From contig DHRX01000169.1 of assembly GCA_002408345.1 (NCBI GenBank), positions 12,453 to 17,575 of the forward strand: a stretch of 5,123 bases of DNA, given 5' to 3'. How positions within the stretch are numbered: position 1 is the stretch's first letter; each line of letters begins with the position of its first letter. The notes beneath the pieces were generated by a model. The model worked only from the letters and a program-made list of their open reading frames with translations. It was not told where the DNA came from and made no database searches. The translations under genes and the position numbers were made by a program. Below, one piece after another: positions 1 through 5,123 of this stretch. Origin of the DNA: Firmicutes bacterium UBA5301. GTDB taxonomy: Bacteria > Bacillota > UBA5301.

Positions 1-1106
1 CGCAGGTTTTTAATAGCTTGATTAACCGCTGCAGCCATCCGACCAATTTCATCGTGAGTTTTTACATCGACCTGCTGACCTAAGTCACCATCTGCTAAAG
101 CCAAGGCCACATCATGAACCTTGTTAATGGGAAGTAACATATAGCGCACCATAAAGATAGTCAATGCGCTGACAATAATTAGAGACACTACTATTATTAA
201 TAGAGCTTGGTTCCTGATGCCATTAAGTTTGTTAACGGTCTCTGCTCGTGACATTAAAACCTTAATGTAACCTTTAAGACTACCTTCGTAGTCGGTAAAC
301 GGTACAAGAACTACTGAGTTTAGTTTGTCTTGAGTTAAATAATGCTGCATTTTCCCATTGCTCACCATTGCAGCAAGGGCTTTGGAATCTGTAGGGAATG
401 GATCGGTTTCAACGGTGCCGGCCAGTTTATCAGTACCGGCATTATCCCAAGCTACAGAGCCTTGGTCCGGGAGCCTATAAATAAAGTAAGTCCCCGGTAC
501 AGATTCATTAAGATGTTGTAAAAAGTGTTGACCAAAATCAAAGCCATACTCAGCGCTACCAACATGACGCCCAAGATGGGTGACTGGAACGACAACCCTA
601 AAACCAAAACCATCCTTGCCTTCTTCCAAACCCTTAACTAAGCGTTGTTCGTTATTACAGGCTACAACGGTTTTGCGAAACCCAGATAAGTCGTCACCAT
701 ATTTTTCTGGAGATTGAAGGCGAAGAAAAGAAATGGCCGGTGGGGTATGAAAATGAAACTGTGCTACCCCTTTTTCTTTAATAGCAGCGTAGACAGGTCC
801 TAATAACATGGAAAGCCTTTCCCTGTCCCGTGCAGCAAAAGCGGCGCTAACCTCGGGGTTCGTTACCACCGATAGAATAGAAGTTTCAGCCTGATCCAAC
901 TCATTCTCCATTGAGTTTTGCACAGTTGATTCGATTATATTGTAGATTTCTTGCTCATTATCAGCAATTATTTGTAGTTGTCCATTATAACTAAAGTACA
1001 TTAATGTGCCAATGACTAATACAAAAAGTACGAGAATTACTAACAAAAGCTTACCACGAATGGAACCAAAAACGCCACCAAACGCACCCGGATTTTCATC
1101 TTTCAT
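1..1106 (-). CDS. Methyl-accepting chemotaxis-type sensor, N-terminal part (dCache-like domain + HAMP), cut by window edge
   Basis: 368 codons are present and the frame runs off the left edge without a stop. Residues 1-17 are cytoplasmic and basic, and TM1 spans about 18-39. A long extracellular region (about 40-300) follows, then TM2 (about 301-320) and a HAMP domain from about 321, with DGDL at 339-342 and DEIGRM at 352-357. Residues 117-144 (HFH, PPA, and GDDLSGFR at 137-144) resemble the double-Cache family called dCache_3, so it probably binds a small extracellular ligand. The DEIGRMAAAVNQAIKNL ending is typical of chemoreceptor HAMP domains. The signalling domain itself lies outside the window, so a histidine kinase or GGDEF output remains possible. 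The ATG at 1106 is preceded by the ribosome binding site AGAGGTG with 8 bases spacing. The gene diverges from the diguanylate cyclase gene to its right. Confidence 0.8.
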   Translation of the reverse strand, partial: MKDENPGAFGGVFGSIRGKLLLVILVLFVLVIGTLMYFSYNGQLQIIADNEQEIYNIIESTVQNSMENELDQAETSILSVVTNPEVSAAFAARDRERLSMLLGPVYAAIKEKGVAQFHFHTPPAISFLRLQSPEKYGDDLSGFRKTVVACNNEQRLVKGLEEGKDGFGFRVVVPVTHLGRHVGSAEYGFDFGQHFLQHLNESVPGTYFIYRLPDQGSVAWDNAGTDKLAGTVETDPFPTDSKALAAMVSNGKMQHYLTQDKLNSVVLVPFTDYEGSLKGYIKVLMSRAETVNKLNGIRNQALLIIVVSLIIVSALTIFMVRYMLLPINKVHDVALALADGDLGQQVDVKTHDEIGRMAAAVNQAIKNL

Positions 1107-1145
1107 AATTAAAACACCTCTGGATATTATTGAAAATGCTGGACA

Positions 1146-1174
1146 AGCATACTGTTTTTTACAGGAACTGTCAA
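1146..1174 (-). promoter_or_regulatory. SigA-type promoter of the chemoreceptor gene
   Basis: On the minus strand there is a perfect -35 box TTGACA (1174-1169), a 17-base spacer and a -10 box TATGCT (1151-1146, 4 of 6 matches). Transcription would start about 33 bases before the ATG, just upstream of the ribosome binding site. The spacer holds the short inverted repeat ACAG-TTC-CTGT, and a further ACAG follows, so an operator overlapping the promoter is possible. The promoter is read from sequence only. Confidence 0.65.
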
Positions 1175-1218
1175 GTTATCAATGTCTATTATTATTGCTT
1201 ATAGGGTAATTAGGTAGC

Positions 1219-1234
1219 GCTTGGTAAACCAAGC
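1219..1234. repeat. Perfect dyad GCTTGGT-AA-ACCAAGC in the divergent control region
   Basis: Two 7-base arms are perfectly complementary around a 2-base centre. Beyond the arms, TTAG (1210-1213) and CTAA (1234-1237) also match in inverted orientation, but with unequal offsets, so the dyad extends imperfectly. The centre is too short for a normal RNA hairpin loop and no T-tract follows, so an operator for a dimeric DNA-binding protein is more likely than a terminator. It lies 45 bases upstream of the chemoreceptor -35 box and 30 bases upstream of the cyclase -35 box. The rest of 1107-1365 holds the two promoters, the ribosome binding sites, and nothing else I can recognise. Confidence 0.5.
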
Positions 1235-1263
1235 TAATCAATGAGGGTATTAGAGAAAGACCC

Positions 1264-1293
1264 TTGTCTGCATCGGTAATTAGCTATTATAAT
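1264..1293 (+). promoter_or_regulatory. Putative SigA-type promoter of the GGDEF gene
   Basis: TTGTCT (1264-1269, 4 of 6 matches to the -35 consensus), an 18-base spacer and a perfect TATAAT (1288-1293). The predicted start near 1300 gives a leader of about 65 bases before the GTG start. The TTG that opens the longest reading frame is here the -35 box, which argues against it being the start codon. Confidence 0.5.
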
Positions 1294-1349
1294 ATCGTTG
1301 CCGTCGTACTATCTTTTAGTAGAAATGTGACTAATGAAGTTTATTATTT

Positions 1350-1358
1350 GGAAAGGGG
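1350..1358 (+). promoter_or_regulatory. Ribosome binding site that fixes the GGDEF gene start
   Basis: The purine run GGAAAGGGG lies 7 bases before the GTG at 1366. No comparable site precedes the TTG at 1264, so the GTG is the better start. Confidence 0.7.
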
Positions 1359-1365
1359 CCTTTTA

Positions 1366-2025
1366 GTGCTAAAGCCCTGGTTAAACAGGTATTCCGCAGT
1401 ATTTTTATCTTTTGTTTTTATATCCTCTTGGGGAGTTATTGACTATTTGATAGAAATAGGGCTTCCTATATCTCCCCATATTAGCCATATAGTTCTCTAT
1501 GGTATTATGCTAACAATTGGTAGTATTGGTGCATGGTATTTAGGCTATCTACACGAACAAGTCTATAAAGCTGCTATCATTGACCCTTTAACTAAGCTTT
1601 TTAACAAAAGGTACTTTTATGACACTTCAGAACAGCTAATAAAACTGGCAAAGAAAACTGGAGCACCTCTGACTTTTGCAGTTGTAGATGTTGATAGGTT
1701 TAAAGACTATAATGATACATACGGCCATTTAGCTGGAGATGATGCTTTAAAGACTATAGCTGCATCATTTAATAGTCATATTCGCAAACAAGATATAGTT
1801 GCCCGCTTTGGTGGTGATGAATTTATCTTCCTCTTTCCCTTTACAAAAGTTGACGAAGCCACAAAAATAATGGAGCGAATAAATTTATCAATACATAAAG
1901 CTGTTGATTATACGGTAGGAGTTTCTATTGGTATCGCTTCTTTTCCCGAAGATGGCAAGACAGTTAAAGAACTTTTGTATATCGCTGATAAAAATATGTA
2001 TTGCTGTAAACGCATGCCACGCTAG
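1366..2025 (+). CDS. Membrane-anchored diguanylate cyclase (GGDEF domain)
   Basis: A 219-residue protein that probably makes cyclic di-GMP from two GTP. Two hydrophobic segments (about 9-31 and 40-62) anchor it in the membrane. A DPLT linker motif (73-76) leads into one GGDEF domain filling the rest. The metal ligand motif DVDRFK starts at D108, followed by YND (115-117) and GHLAGD (120-125). The active site is RFGGDEF (147-153) and is intact. The product-inhibition I-site RxxD is R140-D143, at the standard distance. The segment between and around the TMs is too short for a ligand-binding domain, so its input is unknown. The frame is open back to a TTG at 1264, but those 34 residues fall on the promoter; the GTG at 1366 has the ribosome binding site. 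Stop TAG at 2023. It converges on rnpB and diverges from the receptor gene, a possible functional partner. Confidence 0.9.
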   Translation: MLKPWLNRYSAVFLSFVFISSWGVIDYLIEIGLPISPHISHIVLYGIMLTIGSIGAWYLGYLHEQVYKAAIIDPLTKLFNKRYFYDTSEQLIKLAKKTGAPLTFAVVDVDRFKDYNDTYGHLAGDDALKTIAASFNSHIRKQDIVARFGGDEFIFLFPFTKVDEATKIMERINLSIHKAVDYTVGVSIGIASFPEDGKTVKELLYIADKNMYCCKRMPR

Positions 2026-2055
2026 TATTGATTACAATAGCCGTTTTTAAATGGC

Positions 2056-2084
2056 GAAGGGACTTGAGTTTTTCAAGTCCCTTC
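2056..2084. terminator. Hairpin between convergent GGDEF and rnpB genes, probable bidirectional terminator
   Basis: A perfect 12-bp inverted repeat (GAAGGGACTTGA, loop GTTTT, then the reverse complement) begins 30 bases after the GGDEF stop and 11 bases past the rnpB 3' end. It is the only strong hairpin in this gap, so it most likely ends both transcripts. Neither strand has a real U-tract straight after the stem: the minus strand continues GCCATTTAAAA and the plus strand ATGGCAAAG. Intrinsic termination may therefore be weak, and a role in 3'-end protection or processing is possible. Confidence 0.55.
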
Positions 2085-2095
2085 ATGGCAAAGAT

Positions 2096-2433
<338 letters not shown>

Positions 2434-2452
2434 TTCTTTTTTGTGCTTATTT

Positions 2453-2481
2453 ATTATAGCATTCCAGCCTTAACAAAACAA
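2453..2481 (-). promoter_or_regulatory. Promoter of rnpB
   Basis: On the minus strand: TTGTTT (2481-2476, a weak -35), a 17-base spacer and a perfect TATAAT (2458-2453). The start would be near 2446, about 13 bases upstream of the P1 helix. The -35 box begins 3 bases beyond the stop codon of the zinc finger gene, and no terminator lies between them. Confidence 0.6.
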
Positions 2482-2484
2482 TAG

Positions 2485-2667
2485 CTAGCTCCGGGTAGCG
2501 CTGAGCAGATCTTTGTAAGTATCGGGATCCATGCCGACCTCTGATCGCTTACCATGAACATCAGAACCACTCTTTTGGGCGCACTCTACACAGCGTTTAG
2601 TCTCAGGCAAGGCTTCCAGACGCTCGGGCCTGATCGGTTTGCCGCATAGCTCGCAGTTCTGTTTCAT
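2485..2667 (-). CDS. Orphan DksA/TraR-type C4 zinc finger protein, 60 aa
   Basis: A 60-residue cytoplasmic protein whose N-terminal half is a C4 zinc finger: C5-x2-C8-x17-C26-x2-C29. The spacing, and the CGKPI...RLEALP...CVEC pattern inside it, match the zinc finger of DksA/TraR transcription factors (zf-dskA_traR). It lacks the long coiled coil with acidic tip by which DksA reaches into the RNA polymerase secondary channel, so a DksA-like mechanism cannot be assumed. The last 30 residues are charged and show no recognised domain. The ATG at 2667 has the strong site GAAAGGGGGG (2683-2674) with 6 bases spacing, starting just after the yqfO stop; the two genes are 20 bases apart and surely cotranscribed. 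It precedes rnpB directly. Function is unknown; it may bind nucleic acid or protein through the finger. Confidence 0.85.
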   Translation of the reverse strand: MKQNCELCGKPIRPERLEALPETKRCVECAQKSGSDVHGKRSEVGMDPDTYKDLLSATRS

Positions 2668-2687
2668 TGTACGCCCCCCTTTCTGGC

Positions 2688-3800
2688 CTAGAAGACGGTA
2701 AACATTGGCTTAGGTAACACTATTGGATAAACCTCTACACCGCCTTGAACGACCTTAATTTGATCTTGCAAATATTCAGTAAGGGCTGGAACAATTAACT
2801 GTTCAGTCACATCATGGCCTGGGTCCACCAGTAGTAAGCCTAAATCCTCAGCTACTTGAGCCTGGTGGTACTTAAGATCAGCGGTAACATAGGCATCCGC
2901 TCCTGCTCGGCTAGCCTGGCGAATAAAATCAGCACCGCTGCCGCCTAATACCGCCACTTTTCCTATCTGCTTCGGTAAATAACCGGCTATTCGCAAAAAC
3001 CCACAGTCTAATGACTTCTTGACTTTAACCAAAAACTCCTCGGTACCCACCGGTTCCGCTAAACGACCAACCCGACCAAAACCTAGGCGGTACCCCTTAT
3101 TAGCCAAGGGAAACAAATCATAAGCTACCTCTTCGTACGGGTGTGCTTCTAACATTTTATTTAGAACCGGAGAAAGCAGGTTCTGAGGAACGATAGTTTC
3201 GATCTTCACTTCAGCAACTTGCTCTAGTCGATCCAGCTCGCCTAAAAATGGCTGGGCCCCTGCTTCTGGTTTGAAAGTACCAATTCCTGGCGTATTAAAT
3301 GTGCAATGGCTGTAATTACCAATAAAGCCGGCTCCAGCTTCTCCTAAAACTGCCCGGACCTGATCTTGATAATCTTCGGGTACAAAGACCGCTAATTTGA
3401 ATAATTTTTCTGCAAAAGTCTCTACCAATACTTTATGATTAACTAACCCTAGGCGTTCCGCCAAGAGAAAGCTAACGCCACCTTCAGCTACATCTAAATT
3501 TGTGTGAGCTGCAACAACATTAATCCCCAAACGGGAGGCTTCTAGGGCTAGCTTTCCTGCTTGAGTATCTGTTGTCAGATTGTTCAACGGTTTAAAGAAA
3601 AGGGGATGGTGGGTAACGATTAACTCCGCACCCTGATCAGCAGCGGTTGCCACTACCTCCTCGGTTAAATCTAAAGCCACTACAACTTTGGATACCGCAG
3701 CGTCAGCATTCCCTAACTGCAAACCAACATTATCCCATTGAGCTGCCGTCGCAAAAGGTGCCCATTTATCTATAAGCTTTACAATATCTTTGACCCGCAT
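2688..3800 (-). CDS. yqfO: Nif3-like dinuclear metal centre protein, YqfO type with inserted PII/CutA1-like domain
   Basis: A 370-residue soluble protein of the Nif3 (YbgI/SA1388/YqfO) family, whose biochemical role is not settled. The two Nif3 halves (about 1-130 and 235-370) carry the metal ligands: HH at 64-65 in VTHHPLFF, H99 and D103 in AHTNLD, and H329 and E333 in GHDVTE. Between them, about 133-232 forms a PII/CutA1-like insert ending in AHPYEEVAYD, as in the long YqfO version (B. subtilis protein about 373 aa). The ATG at 3800 is chosen: it has GGAAGAG 5 bases upstream and gives the usual MRVKDIVKLID start. An in-frame TTG at 3821 would add 7 residues with no homology logic. The start overlaps the end of trmK by 22 bases, so translation is probably coupled. 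The trmK-yqfO pair next to rpoD is conserved in Firmicutes. Confidence 0.93.
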   Translation of the reverse strand: MRVKDIVKLIDKWAPFATAAQWDNVGLQLGNADAAVSKVVVALDLTEEVVATAADQGAELIVTHHPLFFKPLNNLTTDTQAGKLALEASRLGINVVAAHTNLDVAEGGVSFLLAERLGLVNHKVLVETFAEKLFKLAVFVPEDYQDQVRAVLGEAGAGFIGNYSHCTFNTPGIGTFKPEAGAQPFLGELDRLEQVAEVKIETIVPQNLLSPVLNKMLEAHPYEEVAYDLFPLANKGYRLGFGRVGRLAEPVGTEEFLVKVKKSLDCGFLRIAGYLPKQIGKVAVLGGSGADFIRQASRAGADAYVTADLKYHQAQVAEDLGLLLVDPGHDVTEQLIVPALTEYLQDQIKVVQGGVEVYPIVLPKPMFTVF

Positions 3801-4567
3801 AACTTCTCTTCCAACTCCCAAATAATCTGTAGCTTTTCCTCTAGCGCCTGTCGCCGTTGAACGGTTTTAACGTTTTCCGGCATCTTATTAAGAATTCGAT
3901 TAATCCCGTCTTTTTTTTCTTGCAGAAAACCCGCTGCTTGCTCAATATCTTCACAGCTTAACAGCGGAGTTAACTCCAGTAGCGTCAATAAAGAGGCCTC
4001 TTTACTAACTCCAAAAGCTTTATTAAATAAGTTTTCCAGTTGCTCTTTTAAATCAGCATCAGTAGCTCCAGGTTGCAAAATAGCCCCTGACTGAGCACCA
4101 GGAACTGCCGTAATTATCTCGTACCACCGAAATTCATGAACCAACAACTCTTGGGTTATCGAAAAACCGTTTAAAAGTAAATATCTACGAAGCTGATGCG
4201 GATAATCCATTGGCCCCAGGATCAATTTTACCAATTTTTTAGTTACCTGTTTACCACGCCGAAGAATCTCCTCAATAGTAGAGCTTCCTAGTCCAGCAAT
4301 AATAGCTACCTCAACTTCTCCAGGAGCTAAGCAATCAATACCATAGCCTTTACGAATCTCAACCACATCGGTTAATTGGGCCTTAGCAATCTTTTGAACC
4401 GCTTGGTAGTAAGGCCGATCATTGTATTCAACACCAATAATTGTCCGGTGCTGATTAAGGTGGGCCAGCTCGATGGGAACTGCAGCATGATCAGTGCCAA
4501 CATCAACAACCCCCAACTCTAGTGGAACTAAAGAAATTATCGTATTTAGACGTTCCGACAGAGGCAC
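3779..4567 (-). CDS. trmK: tRNA (adenine-22-N1)-methyltransferase TrmK
   Basis: A class I SAM-dependent methyltransferase that makes m1A22 in the D-loop region of some tRNAs. The numbering below starts at the GTG at 4567 (262 aa). SAM motif I VVDVGTDHAAVP (20-31) matches the DIGSDHAYLP motif of TrmK, followed by GVEYNDRPYYQAV (45-57). IAGLGSST (90-97) stands where TrmK usually has IAGMGG, and LILGPMD (115-121) stands where it has LILQPN or similar. The rest to about 152 fits the catalytic domain, ending in WYEIITAV. The C-terminal part is helical and charged, a probable coiled coil. Start choice: AGGGTGG (4580-4574) sits 6 bases before the GTG but directly abuts an in-frame ATG at 4573; a TTG at 4597 has no ribosome site. 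The gene overlaps yqfO downstream. No convincing promoter is seen between it and the terminator upstream. Confidence 0.88.
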   Translation of the reverse strand: MPLSERLNTIISLVPLELGVVDVGTDHAAVPIELAHLNQHRTIIGVEYNDRPYYQAVQKIAKAQLTDVVEIRKGYGIDCLAPGEVEVAIIAGLGSSTIEEILRRGKQVTKKLVKLILGPMDYPHQLRRYLLLNGFSITQELLVHEFRWYEIITAVPGAQSGAILQPGATDADLKEQLENLFNKAFGVSKEASLLTLLELTPLLSCEDIEQAAGFLQEKKDGINRILNKMPENVKTVQRRQALEEKLQIIWELEEKLCGSKIL

Positions 4568-4573
4568 CAACAT

Positions 4574-4580
4574 CCACCCT
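4574..4580 (-). promoter_or_regulatory. Ribosome binding site that decides the trmK start
   Basis: AGGGTGG on the minus strand is spaced 6 bases from the GTG at 4567 and 0 bases from the ATG at 4573. The GTG also gives MPLSERL, close to the N-terminus expected for TrmK. The ATG cannot be excluded and adds only two residues. Confidence 0.45.
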
Positions 4581-4639
4581 ATTAACAAACGATTCAATAA
4601 CTTGTATTTTCTACGAAATCGGTAATCTTCCCTTTAAAT

Positions 4640-4663
4640 AAAAAAACCGCCATTACTGACGGT
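4640..4663 (-). terminator. Intrinsic terminator after the tRNA gene
   Basis: On the minus strand the stem ACCGTCA / TGGCGGT (7 bp with one G-U pair) closes a GTAA tetraloop and is followed at once by a run of T (TTTTTTATTT). It lies 11 bases past the tRNA CCA end. It would end the tRNA transcript and any rpoD readthrough, separating them from trmK. Confidence 0.9.
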
Positions 4664-4674
4664 TATCTTTATAA

Positions 4675-4750
4675 TGGTGGGCCCACCTGGATTCGAACCA
4701 GGGACCGACCGGTTATGAGCCGGTGGCTCTGACCGCTGAGCTATAGGCCC
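4675..4750 (-). tRNA. tRNA with CAU anticodon, probably tRNA-Ile2 (lysidine type); elongator Met is the alternative
   Basis: A 76-nt cloverleaf including an encoded CCA. Acceptor arms GGGCCTA and TGGGCCC pair with one U-G. The anticodon stem CCGG/CCGG encloses loop CTCATAA (anticodon CAT), and the T-arm is CCTGG-TTCGAAT-CCAGG. The initiator class is excluded: position 1 is G and pairs with C72, and the anticodon stem lacks three G-C pairs of initiator type. Of the two other CAU species, C4-G69 and C5-G68 in the acceptor stem favour tRNA-Ile2, because these pairs are known recognition elements for the lysidine synthetase TilS. Elongator tRNA-Met of related bacteria usually begins GGCGG. The tRNA itself is certain; its amino acid is inferred. 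Confidence 0.95.
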
Positions 4751-4770
4751 ACATATTCAATGCAAAGACC

Positions 4771-4799
4771 ATTATACGCTATCTTTTCTTAAAGGTCAA
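4771..4799 (-). promoter_or_regulatory. Near-consensus SigA promoter of the tRNA gene
   Basis: On the minus strand: TTGACC (4799-4794, 5 of 6), a 17-base spacer and a perfect TATAAT (4776-4771). The start near 4764 leaves a leader of about 14 bases before the mature tRNA, to be removed by RNase P. It lies wholly between the rpoD stop and the tRNA, so the tRNA need not rely on rpoD transcription. Confidence 0.85.
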
Positions 4800-4811
4800 C
4801 ATCGACTAGGG

Positions 4812-5123
4812 TTAATCGAGAAAGTCCTTTAATTTTCGGCTCCGGCTAGGGTGCCGCAGTTTACGCAAAGCCTTGGCTTCAATCTGCCGAATTCGTTCCC
4901 GGGTAACACCAAAAACTTTCCCAACCTCTTCTAGGGTGCGGGCCCGACCGTCATCTAAGCCGAACCGCAAACGTAAGACCTTCTCTTCCCGAGGGGTTAA
5001 GGTTTCCAGTACCTCTTCTAGCTGTTCCTTTAGCAAAGAATACGCAGCCGCTTCTGCTGGAGCTGGTGAATCCTCATCCTCAATAAAATCTCCTAAGTGA
5101 CTATCTTCTTCTTCACCAATAGG
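4812..5123 (-). CDS. rpoD: RNA polymerase principal sigma factor RpoD (SigA), C-terminal 103 residues, cut by window edge
   Basis: The frame is open to the right edge, so only the C-terminus is seen. In order: PIGEEEDSHLGDFIED (1-16 of the fragment), the region 3.2 sigma finger that enters the active-site cleft; a short acidic and alanine-rich linker; region 4.1 with LTPREEKVLRLRFGL (42-56); and region 4.2 with the helix-turn-helix TLEEVGKVFGVTRERIRQIE (63-82), which reads the -35 box. The ending KALRKLRHPSRSRKLKDFLD is typical of the primary sigma factor of Firmicutes; alternative sigma-70 factors rarely keep it. The stop TAA is at 4812. No terminator follows before the tRNA promoter, so some transcripts may run through the tRNA to the terminator at 4640-4663. 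A plus-strand frame over this region is a shadow. Confidence 0.97.
   Translation of the reverse strand, partial: PIGEEEDSHLGDFIEDEDSPAPAEAAAYSLLKEQLEEVLETLTPREEKVLRLRFGLDDGRARTLEEVGKVFGVTRERIRQIEAKALRKLRHPSRSRKLKDFLD

Noticed and set aside
1006..1209. Plus-strand frame of 67 codons
   Set aside because: It is antisense to the start of the chemoreceptor gene and its promoter, has no ribosome binding site and no recognisable domain.
1307..1321. Small hairpin TACTA-TCTTT-TAGTA in the GGDEF leader
   Set aside because: Five A/T-rich base pairs are too weak to call a regulatory structure.
1200..1365. Possible c-di-GMP (GEMM) riboswitch upstream of the GGDEF gene
   Set aside because: The GGTAAACC stretch caught the eye, but the conserved GEMM blocks and paired stems are absent, and most of it lies upstream of the predicted transcription start.
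4581..4640. Promoter for trmK
   Set aside because: A GTTAAT -10-like box exists at 4586-4581 but no acceptable -35 at 16-18 bases; a promoter is expected after the terminator but cannot be placed from sequence.
4873..5100. Plus-strand frame of 75 codons, rich in Ser and Arg
   Set aside because: It is the antisense shadow of the conserved rpoD region 4 coding sequence.

Overview
The window reads as chromosomal DNA of a low-to-moderate GC Firmicute, most likely of the class Clostridia (Peptococcaceae/Desulfotomaculum-like). The basis is the rpoD - trmK - Nif3/YqfO gene order, which is conserved in Firmicutes (B. subtilis has sigA-cccA-trmK-yqfO). The RNase P RNA also looks like type A, as in clostridia, rather than the Bacillus type B. 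The genus is inferred and was not checked against any database.

Layout. Bases 1-1106 (minus) are the N-terminal two-thirds or so of a membrane-bound chemoreceptor-type sensor: TM, dCache-like extracellular domain, TM, HAMP. It is cut by the left edge. Bases 1107-1365 form a divergent control region with a promoter for each flanking gene and a 7-bp-arm dyad between them. Bases 1366-2025 (plus) encode a small two-TM diguanylate cyclase with intact GGDEF and RxxD sites. Its start is moved here from an upstream TTG to a GTG with a good ribosome binding site. A 12-bp perfect hairpin (2056-2084) separates it from the convergently transcribed RNase P RNA gene rnpB (about 2433 down to 2096, minus), which has its own promoter.

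Upstream of rnpB, on the same strand, is a compact operon: trmK (tRNA m1A22 methyltransferase), overlapping a three-domain Nif3/YqfO dinuclear-metal protein, followed 20 bases later by a 60-residue orphan DksA/TraR-type zinc finger protein. Further right, also on the minus strand, are a tRNA with CAU anticodon (probably the lysidine-type tRNA-Ile) with a near-consensus promoter and an intrinsic terminator, and the C-terminal end of the principal sigma factor RpoD, cut by the right edge.

Function. The right three-quarters is housekeeping: transcription initiation (RpoD), tRNA and tRNA maturation or modification (tRNA gene, TrmK, RNase P RNA). The left quarter is signalling: a receptor and a c-di-GMP synthase sharing a divergent control region. 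I found no phage, transposon, CRISPR or defence genes and no clearly new system. The points most worth a second look are the orphan zinc finger gene, the altered TrmK motif, the dyad between the two signalling genes, and the hairpin without a U-tract between the convergent genes.
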